Shown: positions 1-4,187 of the stretch, piece by piece | Numbering within the stretch: the first letter of the stretch is position 1 | Layout: each line of letters starts with the position of its first letter | Origin: Selenomonadaceae bacterium | Lineage (GTDB): Bacteria; Bacillota; Negativicutes; Selenomonadales; Selenomonadaceae | DNA length: 7,373 bases | Direction of reading: 5' to 3' | Assembly (NCBI GenBank): GCA_017453765.1 | Contig: JAFTEG010000210.1 | Coordinates: 1-7,373, forward strand | Notes under the pieces: model-generated | What the model saw: the letters and a program-made list of their open reading frames with translations, nothing else | Told to the model about the DNA's origin: nothing | Databases searched by the model: none | Made by a program: the position numbers and the translations under genes

Positions 1-39
1 CTCGGCACCAGATTTAATTTTGGCGGAGGAAATTTTTTT

Positions 40-384
40 ATGTCTAAAGAAAATTTAATCTCTCTTGCAAAAGAAATGATGGCGGCGCCAAGTTGTTGCG
101 CACCTTTAAAAGCGAAAGCGCAGGAGGCGTGGATTGATAATCCTGCCGATAAAGCTGTTTCCAAAGAATTTATTGCGGAACTTGAAGCCGACATTACGCC
201 TATCGATGGTCTTGTAGCGTTTGCTCATTCACAGCACGCGGTACAGATTTTCGGCGAAGAAGGCGCTAAAAAATTTGCCGCTCATGCCGACGAGTTGAAA
301 GCTAGCGGCGCGAAGTACTGCGATTGCGGCGCTTGCACTCCTGCACTGAAACTTTTGCAGAGTAAAGATATTATTCTTGCTTAA
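40..384 (+). CDS. Small Cys-containing protein, putative metal binder
   Basis: Complete 114-residue soluble protein with an ATG start preceded by a strong ribosome binding site (CGGAGGA, 24-30). No signal peptide or membrane segment is visible. It has a helical, Ala/Lys/Glu-rich body and two cysteine clusters: C19-C20 near the N-terminus (PSCCAPL) and C94, C96, C99 near the C-terminus (KYCDCGACTPAL). The spacing of the second cluster suggests metal binding or redox chemistry, but this is inference. Small proteins ending in a similar CDCxAC motif occur, as I recall, in Negativicutes and sometimes carry an 'Hsp90' label; nothing of the Hsp90 ATPase fold is present here, so I would not use that name. 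It is followed after 17 nt by the next gene on the same strand, so the two are probably one transcript. Function unknown. Confidence 0.8.
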   Translation: MSKENLISLAKEMMAAPSCCAPLKAKAQEAWIDNPADKAVSKEFIAELEADITPIDGLVAFAHSQHAVQIFGEEGAKKFAAHADELKASGAKYCDCGACTPALKLLQSKDIILA

Positions 385-401
385 ATTTTTCGGAGGACAT
401 T

Positions 402-689
402 GTGAAAAAGAAGAAAAAGTTAAATCTGTACTTGGTCTCCTGTGAATTTAATGAGGACGATGAGTATGAAGATTTTGCCGACGCGATTGATGAATATCCC
501 GCGTGGCGTCACGTCTTCGGTGACCAGTGGTTTGTCTGCTCCGAAGATTCGGCAGAAGAGGTTTACGATAACTTATTACAGCATCTCTTTGAAGGCGATT
601 TCATTTTTGTTTGTGAAGTCAACGATAATTATGCGTCGTACCTGCCGGAAGAAACCGTAGAGTGGATGGAAGAGAATTTAGAAGATTAA
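402..689 (+). CDS. Small acidic protein resembling SinR/Cas2-like ferredoxin fold
   Basis: Complete 95-residue protein starting with GTG at 402, chosen because CGGAGGA lies at 391-397 with ideal spacing. A basic N-terminal run (K2-K6) is followed by a predicted beta strand (LNLYLVSCEF, 7-16), an acidic helix (17-32), the motif AWRHVFGDQWFV (34-45), a helix after S47-S50, a strand (DFIFVCEV, 66-73), and an acidic C-terminal helix ending EENLED. The order YLVS..., W-x-H...W-V, SAEEV...L, D-x-x-x-V-x-E-V recalls small proteins annotated as SinR family, which share the Cas2/VapD-type ferredoxin fold. The similarity is from memory and only at pattern level. There is no CRISPR array or cas gene in the window, so a CRISPR role is not supported. 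It sits 17 nt after the Cys-rich gene and 7 nt before tRNA-Leu. Confidence 0.75.
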   Translation: MKKKKKLNLYLVSCEFNEDDEYEDFADAIDEYPAWRHVFGDQWFVCSEDSAEEVYDNLLQHLFEGDFIFVCEVNDNYASYLPEETVEWMEENLED

Positions 690-696
690 AATTTTC

Positions 697-782
697 GCGG
701 TAGTGGCGGAATGGCAGACGCGCCAGCTTCAGGCGCTGGTGGGGGCGACCCCGTGGAGGTTCAAGTCCTCTCTACCGCACCA
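697..782 (+). tRNA. tRNA-Leu (anticodon CAG)
   Basis: An 86-nt class II tRNA including an encoded CCA (780-782). The acceptor stem pairs GCGGTAG (697-703) with CTACCGC (772-778), discriminator A779. The anticodon stem is CCAGC (723-727) with GCTGG (735-739); the loop TTCAGGC puts CAG at 730-732, reading CUG. The long variable arm (GGGG/CCCC stem) and the GGCGGAATGGCAGACGC D-arm are typical of leucine tRNAs. It starts 7 nt after the stop codon of the preceding gene with no obvious promoter or terminator between them, so it is probably cut out of that mRNA. Confidence 0.97.
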
Positions 783-787
783 ATATA

Positions 788-816
788 TTGACAAAAACTT
801 TTCACTTTGATATAAT
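788..816 (+). promoter_or_regulatory. Near-perfect sigma-A promoter of tRNA-Leu(GAG)
   Basis: TTGACA at 788-793 and TATAAT at 811-816 are both exact consensus hexamers with the optimal 17-bp spacer. The bases 808-810 (TGA) add an extended -10 TGn element. The predicted start is near 823, about 29 nt before the mature tRNA at 852. The -35 begins only 6 nt after the CCA end of tRNA-Leu(CAG). Confidence 0.93.
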
Positions 817-822
817 CAACAC

Positions 823-839
823 ACTTCGTTGAACGAAGT
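823..839. repeat. 17-bp perfect palindrome at the predicted tRNA transcription start
   Basis: ACTTCGTT (823-830) and AACGAAGT (832-839) are exact reverse complements around one central base. In the RNA this gives a 7-bp stem with a UGA loop at the extreme 5' end of the tRNA-Leu(GAG) precursor. No T-run follows, so it is not a terminator. It could be a 5' leader hairpin or a DNA operator site. Confidence 0.8.
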
Positions 840-851
840 CACCAAAATTAA

Positions 852-938
852 GCGGTTGTGGTGGAATAGGCAGACACGCTACTTTGAGGGGGTAGTCCTC
901 GTTTGGGGGTGCGAGTTCAAGTCTCGCCGACCGCACCA
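852..938 (+). tRNA. tRNA-Leu (anticodon GAG)
   Basis: An 87-nt class II tRNA including an encoded CCA (936-938). The acceptor pairs GCGGTTG (852-858) with CGACCGC (928-934) including one G-U; discriminator A935. The anticodon stem CTACT (879-883) pairs with GGTAG (891-895) with a terminal U-G; the loop TTGAGGG places GAG at 886-888, reading CUC/CUU. The variable arm pairs CCTC with GGGG, and the T arm pairs GCGAG with CTCGC. The sequence closely follows other bacterial tRNA-Leu(GAG) genes. Confidence 0.96.
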
Positions 939-950
939 ATAGAAGTTAAC

Positions 951-976
951 AGCTCGGAGAACTTCCGGGCTTTTTT
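951..976 (+). terminator. Intrinsic terminator after tRNA-Leu(GAG)
   Basis: AGCTCGGA (951-958) pairs with TCCGGGCT (964-971) with one T-G pair around the loop GAACT; the terminal T begins a run of six Ts (971-976). It lies 13 nt after the tRNA CCA and ends the plus-strand tRNA unit. Confidence 0.88.
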
Positions 977-997
977 GATTTTGCAGTTATTTCTACT

Positions 998-1048
998 AAG
1001 CTTTAACACTTACTCAAGGCGCTATGTATTAATTTCGGCGTGGTTGCC
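998..1048 (-). pseudogene. Decayed copy of the trmD 3' region
   Basis: These 51 bases align without gaps to 1345-1395 inside the intact trmD, 347 bp away and in the same orientation, with 39 of 51 identical by my count. The minus-strand reading is GNHAEINT, stop, RLE, stop, VLKL, against GNHAEINKWRREQALKL (TrmD residues 199-215). The Trp codon TGG has become TAG and the Gln codon CAG has become TAA. Several other differences are synonymous (GCT/GCC, ATC/ATT, GAA/GAG), suggesting the copy was once a selected coding sequence. The frame continues open on the upstream side for about 30 codons (to about 1140) without further resemblance to TrmD that I can recognise. On the other side it ends near the tRNA terminator. 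Confidence 0.72.
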
Positions 1049-1128
1049 AATAAACTGCGCGGTCAAAATTTTTTCAACAGTAGTGTTTAAAGCGGAGCCA
1101 AGACGTTTATTGTTGGTAAATTCAAAAA

Positions 1129-1156
1129 AACGTTGCAAATTACGTCAACGTTGCAA
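1129..1156. repeat. Direct repeat of AACGTTGCAA
   Basis: The 10-mer AACGTTGCAA occurs at 1129-1138 and again at 1147-1156, an 18-bp period. It lies between the trmD remnant and the palindrome cluster. No function can be assigned. Confidence 0.7.
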
Positions 1157-1164
1157 GTAGGTGA

Positions 1165-1222
1165 GGCGCGCAAGGACGCGCGCCCTGTCCGCGCAAGTCG
1201 CCGGACGCGACTTCTGCGGACA
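1165..1222. repeat. Two adjacent GC-rich hairpins
   Basis: The first hairpin pairs GGCGCGC (1165-1171) with GCGCGCC (1178-1184) around AAGGAC. The second, one base later, is a 37-nt structure: the outer stem TGTCCGC (1186-1192) pairs with GCGGACA (1216-1222), a 2x2 internal loop follows, then the inner stem AAGTCGC (1195-1201) pairs with GCGACTT (1207-1213) around CGGAC. Every stem is perfect. This GC content is out of character with the AT-rich intergenic DNA elsewhere in the window, suggesting a dispersed palindromic element rather than a local regulatory site. No long T-run follows, so the hairpins are not ordinary terminators. Confidence 0.78.
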
Positions 1223-1234
1223 TGTTTCTTTTTG

Positions 1235-1265
1235 TTACTTTTTCTTTGCGCCAAAGAAAAAGTAA
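1235..1265. repeat. 31-bp perfect AT-rich palindrome downstream of trmD
   Basis: TTACTTTTTCTTTG (1235-1248) and CAAAGAAAAAGTAA (1252-1265) are exact 14-bp reverse complements around CGC. It ends 10 bp before the trmD stop codon and could act as a bidirectional transcription end, although the stem is AT-rich and lacks a classical U-tract directly after it. It may equally be the edge of the palindromic element that starts at 1165. Confidence 0.8.
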
Positions 1266-1275
1266 GTAAAAAACC

Positions 1276-1989
1276 CTAGAAATTATAGAAACTTGAATTA
1301 GTCAACACGCCCTCATCCAAAAGGTCGGGACGCCGTGACTTTGTAAGCTTTAAAGCCTGTTCGCGCCGCCATTTATTGATTTCAGCGTGGTTGCCGGAAA
1401 GCAACACGTCAGGCACCGTTTTGCCTTCAAAGTCGCGCGGTCTTGTATATTGCGGATAGGATAAAATCCCGTCAAAAAAAGAATCTGTTACGGCGGAATC
1501 GGTAGCGCCAAGTACGCCCGGCAACATTCGCGCTACGGCGTCGACAATTACCATTGCCGGAAGTTCGCCGCCGGTCAAAACGTAGTCGCCGATTGAAATT
1601 AATTCGTCGGCTAAATCATAAATTCGCGCGTCAAAACCTTCATAATGCCCGCAAATAAAAATAAGCCGCTCAAACGTCGCAAGCTCTTTCGCCTTGCTCT
1701 GATTGAACGTCGTACCGGCGGGGTCGGTGATTATAATTCTGCGCGATAAATTTTCATCTGACGCCAAAACGTGACGAACTGCGCGGTACATCGGTTCCGG
1801 CTTAAGCACCATGCCGCTTCCGCCGCCGAATGGCGAATCGTCAACGTGTTTGTGCTTGTCGAACGCGAAGTCGCGCAGTTGCGTTAAATTTATTTTTAAA
1901 ATCCCGTTGTCGACGGCGCGTTTAACGATACTTTCGCCAAATACGCCGCCGAACATTTCGGGAAAAAGCGTTATGATATCAATCAGCAT
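1276..1989 (-). CDS. trmD: tRNA (guanine-N1)-methyltransferase TrmD
   Basis: Complete 237-residue cytosolic SPOUT-class methyltransferase, which transfers a methyl group from S-adenosylmethionine to N1 of G37 in tRNAs with G at position 36, preventing +1 frameshifts. Family signatures are intact: LIDIITLFPEMF (2-13), DDSPFGGGSGMVLKPEP (50-66), the knot segment FICGHYEGFDAR (111-122), SIGDYVLTGGELPAMVIVDA (132-151), and the LSGNHAEI C-terminal motif (197-204). The catalytic pair known from the E. coli enzyme, Arg154 and Asp169, falls at the same numbers here. Length is normal for the family. The ATG overlaps the end of rimM by 11 nt and has no clear ribosome binding site, so translation is probably coupled to rimM. 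Both leucine tRNAs in the window (CAG, GAG) end in G36 and are expected substrates. rplS, the usual downstream neighbour, is absent. Confidence 0.98.
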   Translation of the reverse strand: MLIDIITLFPEMFGGVFGESIVKRAVDNGILKINLTQLRDFAFDKHKHVDDSPFGGGSGMVLKPEPMYRAVRHVLASDENLSRRIIITDPAGTTFNQSKAKELATFERLIFICGHYEGFDARIYDLADELISIGDYVLTGGELPAMVIVDAVARMLPGVLGATDSAVTDSFFDGILSYPQYTRPRDFEGKTVPDVLLSGNHAEINKWRREQALKLTKSRRPDLLDEGVLTNSSFYNF

Positions 1990-2500
1990 TTTCGTAGCCG
2001 CTTACAAAAATTTTTTTTGCGGCAATGTCAATGTCACTTACGATACTTTTCAGCGCGGGAATCAGAATTTCCTTGCCGTCGGCAGTTTCAATCTGAAAGA
2101 CGTCATTGCTGCCGGTTTTCAAAACTTCGGTGACAACGCCGATTTTTTTTTCGCCGTCAAAAACTTCACAGCCGATTATGTCGAAGGTATAAAATTCGCC
2201 TTCATCAAGCGGCGCGGCTTGACTGCGCGGCACGGTTAAAATTTTGTTCGTCAAATTTTTGGCAGTTTCACGATCGTCGATACCTTTGAACTTTGCAAAA
2301 ATCTCTTCGCCGATATGAGCCACGTTTTCAATCTGCCGCAAGTTGCCGCCTACAAAAACCTCTTTCAAGTCGTCGAAACGTCCTTCAAAGTCGGTAAGCG
2401 GAATAATTTTAATAAGACCGTGTAAGCCGTGAGTTTTGCCGAGTTTGCCGATTATAACTTCATTGGAATTTTTTTCGGCGTTAGAATTTTTTTCTGTCAT
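1979..2500 (-). CDS. rimM: 16S rRNA processing protein RimM
   Basis: Complete 173-residue cytosolic assembly factor of the 30S subunit, which binds S19 and the 16S 3' head domain during maturation. The N-terminal RimM domain begins at about residue 14 with VIIGKLGKTHGLHGLIKI (15-32), the classic G-x-x-G-x-x-HG-x-x-G motif. The PRC-barrel domain covers about 98-170 (FYTFDIIGCEVFD, then ILIPALKSIVSDIDIAAKKI). The ATG at 2500 is preceded by a modest GGAAAA site, 24 nt after the ylqD stop. The first 13 residues before the domain are hydrophilic and contain a small duplication (EKNSN twice). It overlaps trmD by 11 nt, the usual rimM-trmD arrangement. Confidence 0.97.
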   Translation of the reverse strand: MTEKNSNAEKNSNEVIIGKLGKTHGLHGLIKIIPLTDFEGRFDDLKEVFVGGNLRQIENVAHIGEEIFAKFKGIDDRETAKNLTNKILTVPRSQAAPLDEGEFYTFDIIGCEVFDGEKKIGVVTEVLKTGSNDVFQIETADGKEILIPALKSIVSDIDIAAKKIFVSGYENAD

Positions 2501-2524
2501 AAAATTTTCCAGCGTATGAATTTT

Positions 2525-2920
2525 TTATCCGCGTATAGAAATAATTTTGTCGTCTTCAAGCAAAATTTCAACGTTGGTAATTTCGTTGAAGTCATCGCCG
2601 ATTTTCAATTCAACTTGATGCGGCAGGGTGGCTTGAACAATTTCCGCGCCGATAGCAAGCTTTTCAATAATTTCTTTGCGGTTAAGAGCCTCTTCGCGTG
2701 CTTGCTGGCGTTTATTCACTTCGTTGCCGAAAAAGCGTACAATCTGTTCGCCTTGCTCAGGGTGGTTATTCAGTTCGCGCTGACGGTCAATGTTAATCTG
2801 CTTAATTTCAAGATCCATTTGCTGAACGGTTTTATCAAGGTCGCCGATAATGCGCGTACGAAGTTTTTCGGTAAGTTTCGCCTTAACCGTCACGGGAACC
2901 GTAACCCAAATTTTGTCCAT
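2525..2920 (-). CDS. ylqD: YlqD family protein
   Basis: A 131-residue protein starting at the ATG ending at 2920. The frame stays open further upstream, but only this ATG has a GGAGG site (2930-2934) at correct spacing, and the extra 21 residues do not resemble the family. An N-terminal strand (KIWVTVPVTVKAKLTEKL) is followed by a long charged helical section, probably coiled coil (about 25-90, with LDKTVQQMDLEIKQINIDRQ and NKRQQAREEALNRKEIIEKL), and a short beta-rich end (VELKIGDDFNEI...ILLEDDKIISIRG). YlqD proteins are Firmicutes proteins of unknown function normally encoded between the KH-domain gene and rimM. The position before rimM-trmD supports the call; the upstream rpsP/KH pair is missing. 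Confidence 0.88.
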   Translation of the reverse strand: MDKIWVTVPVTVKAKLTEKLRTRIIGDLDKTVQQMDLEIKQINIDRQRELNNHPEQGEQIVRFFGNEVNKRQQAREEALNRKEIIEKLAIGAEIVQATLPHQVELKIGDDFNEITNVEILLEDDKIISIRG

Positions 2921-2929
2921 AAAAAATTT

Positions 2930-2934
2930 CCTCC
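2930..2934 (-). promoter_or_regulatory. Ribosome binding site deciding the ylqD start
   Basis: On the minus strand GGAGG lies 9 nt before the ylqD ATG, followed by AAATTTTTT. The same GGAGGAAATTTTTT block, with one more T, precedes the ATG at 40. No equally good site stands before upstream in-frame start codons. Confidence 0.85.
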
Positions 2935-3012
2935 AATATTTAAATTTATAACTTGTAGATTTACAACCTGCAGATTTTACCAAAAACTTTTCGCATTGTA
3001 AACTAGGTTTTA

Positions 3013-3095
3013 GGGAAGAGTGAGGAGTTAAGAGGGAAGAGTTAAGAGGGAAGAGGAATTAGGTTTTTAATTCTTAATCCCTAATCCTTAATTGC
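3013..3095. repeat. Heptanucleotide repeat array in two opposed halves
   Basis: Seven consecutive plus-strand heptads run from 3013 to 3061: GGGAAGA, GTGAGGA, GTTAAGA, GGGAAGA, GTTAAGA, GGGAAGA, GGAATTA. After a short GGTTTT spacer, four pyrimidine-rich heptads run from 3068 to 3095: TAATTCT, TAATCCC, TAATCCT, TAATTGC, whose complements resemble the GGAATTA unit. The two halves can therefore partly fold back on each other (ATTAGG 3058-3063 with CCTAAT 3080-3085). The array fills most of the codY-ylqD gap. No coding potential is evident. Confidence 0.8.
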
Positions 3096-3098
3096 GCT

Positions 3099-3875
3099 TC
3101 AGCGCTTCAGCTTTTTCACTTCGTCAAGCAGGTATTCATTCAAAATTTTAATGTACGTGCCTTTCATACCGAGTGACTTCGATTCAATGACGCCGGCAGA
3201 TTCAAATTTACGCAGAGCATTTACAATGACAGAACGCGTAATGCCAACACGGTCGGCAATCTTCGACGCTACCAAAAGTCCTTCGCGTCCGTCCAATTCG
3301 CTTAAAATATTTATCGCCGCTTCAGATTCGGAATAACTAAGCGTCGCCAGCGCAATTTGCACCGTCGCCTTTTTACGCGCCTCAATCTCAACTTTTTCAG
3401 TATGGTCGCGGAGCATTTCCATACCTACAACGGTGGCGGCGTATTCGGCAAGAATCAAGTCATCTTCCGTGAAGTCCTCATCGTAGCGCGCCATGATAAG
3501 CGTACCGATTCGACGTCCGACGCCGTAAATGGGAACTATCGTGGTATTTTTGCTTTCAAATGAACAACGCGCATTTTCATCATAAGCACAGGTTCCGCTA
3601 CGCGTACGTCGATTAGCTTGAGTATCCTCCAGCCGATTCAGCCAGCGCACATACGGTTTGGGAAATCTGCCTTTGCGAATGACCTTTTCAATCATCAATT
3701 CGCATTCAAAATTGTCCGTGAACGCGTAGCCGCAAATTTCGCCGCTCTTATCCATAATGTAAACGTTAGCGTCAAGTACGTTGCTTAAAACCTTCGACAC
3801 GCCATCGTATTCAACATTTTCTGAACGTTGCAGAAGCTTGTTAATTTTCCGCGTCTTCTCCAAAAGTGTTGTCAT
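3099..3875 (-). CDS. codY: GTP-sensing transcriptional regulator CodY
   Basis: Complete 258-residue DNA-binding repressor/activator that senses nutrient status (GTP and branched-chain amino acids in Bacillus) and controls amino acid metabolism, motility and stationary-phase genes. The N-terminal GAF-like sensor covers about 1-155 (TTIVPIYGVGRRIGTLIMAR at 111-130, DLILAEYAATVVGMEMLRDH following), then a linker helix, then the winged helix-turn-helix. The recognition region ASKIADRVGITRSVIVNAL begins at 203 and includes Ser215 (TRS), as in B. subtilis, followed by ESAGVIESKSLGMKGTYIKIL. The sensor differs from Bacillus: around residues 59-66 I see ELMIEKVI where B. subtilis, as I recall it, has Arg61, and there is a Cys96/Cys104 pair. 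A GAGGAG site lies about 10 nt before the ATG. It is divergent from the flagellin gene and 178 nt upstream of ylqD. Confidence 0.98.
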   Translation of the reverse strand: MTTLLEKTRKINKLLQRSENVEYDGVSKVLSNVLDANVYIMDKSGEICGYAFTDNFECELMIEKVIRKGRFPKPYVRWLNRLEDTQANRRTRSGTCAYDENARCSFESKNTTIVPIYGVGRRIGTLIMARYDEDFTEDDLILAEYAATVVGMEMLRDHTEKVEIEARKKATVQIALATLSYSESEAAINILSELDGREGLLVASKIADRVGITRSVIVNALRKFESAGVIESKSLGMKGTYIKILNEYLLDEVKKLKR

Positions 3876-3925
3876 ATATTAATTGCTCCTCTCAAAAAAT
3901 TTTTTCGTGCTTAAGAGTTGTATAA

Positions 3926-3971
3926 ATAATACCACATAATTCTATGAAATAAAAGTATTTTTCTGAAATTT
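3926..3971 (-). promoter_or_regulatory. codY promoter -10 and candidate CodY box
   Basis: On the minus strand an extended -10, TGG then TATTAT (3934-3926), lies about 50 nt before the codY ATG; the -35 is weak. Just upstream of the -35 position, ATTTTTCTGAAATTT at 3957-3971 matches the CodY consensus AATTTTCWGAAAATT at 13 of 15 bases. A poorer 10/15 match starts at 3938 inside the promoter spacer. Autoregulation by CodY is the simplest reading. The box is about 135 bp upstream of the flagellin -35, so an effect on flagellin is possible but less direct. Confidence 0.6.
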
Positions 3972-4018
3972 CTTTTTTATCGTGAAATAAATTTTTCTTT
4001 TTATCGTAACAACGCGGC

Positions 4019-4090
4019 GAAAATTTTAGGTTTGGCAAAAATTTTAAGCTCTACAAAAATTTTAGATTCGGCAAAAATTTTAGGCTCGGC
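4019..4090. repeat. Four 18-bp tandem repeats upstream of the flagellin promoter
   Basis: Four contiguous 18-bp units start at 4019, 4037, 4055 and 4073. Each has (A/G)AAAATTTTA at its front and a variable seven-to-eight-base tail; the last is AAAAATTTTAGGCTCGGC. A partial fifth unit (GTTTTAAGATTGG) follows. The AnTn blocks recur about every 18 bp, not the helical 10.5 bp. The array ends 16 bp before the -35 of the flagellin promoter. The rest of this 312-nt intergenic region holds the codY control site and a direct repeat of TTTTTATCGT at about 3974-3983 and 3998-4007. Confidence 0.88.
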
Positions 4091-4105
4091 GTTTTAAGAT
4101 TGGAC

Positions 4106-4134
4106 TTGTAAAAGAAAAATTTTTGTGCTATGAT
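4106..4134 (+). promoter_or_regulatory. Likely sigma-A-type promoter of the flagellin gene
   Basis: TTGTAA (4106-4111) and TATGAT (4129-4134) are separated by 17 bp, with an extended -10 TGC at 4126-4128. The predicted start near 4141 leaves a leader of about 47 nt. A sigma-28-like reading (TAAA, 15 bp, CTATGATT) can be drawn over the same bases, but the downstream half fits the usual GCCGATAA poorly. Confidence 0.65.
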
Positions 4135-4187
4135 TCGACAAATTAAGGATGAATAATTTTTTACGGAAGAAAGGACGGGTGATTAAC

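Noticed and set aside
40..384. Hsp90 chaperone, a label I recall on similar small proteins
   Set aside because: At 114 residues with no ATPase motifs, the protein cannot be Hsp90; the label appears to be an annotation error.
402..689. Cas2 of a CRISPR system
   Set aside because: No repeat-spacer array and no other cas gene is visible; only the fold pattern is similar.
903..1160. Open frame of 85 codons on the plus strand
   Set aside because: It begins inside tRNA-Leu(GAG), runs through the terminator, has no ribosome binding site and lies antisense to the trmD remnant. No recognisable protein features.
2921..2983. Upstream extension of ylqD by 21 residues
   Set aside because: No ribosome site for the earlier start, and the extension would run through the GGAGG site that serves the ATG at 2920.
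2429..3001. Long open frame of 190 codons on the plus strand
   Set aside because: Fully antisense to rimM and ylqD, which have clear family matches; the Phe/Asn-rich composition is typical of a shadow frame in this AT-rich coding DNA.
4149..4187. Upstream ATG extending flagellin by 13 residues
   Set aside because: It lies about 8 nt from the predicted transcription start and has no ribosome site; the MAITMGG start at 4188 fits flagellin N-termini and has AAGGA upstream.
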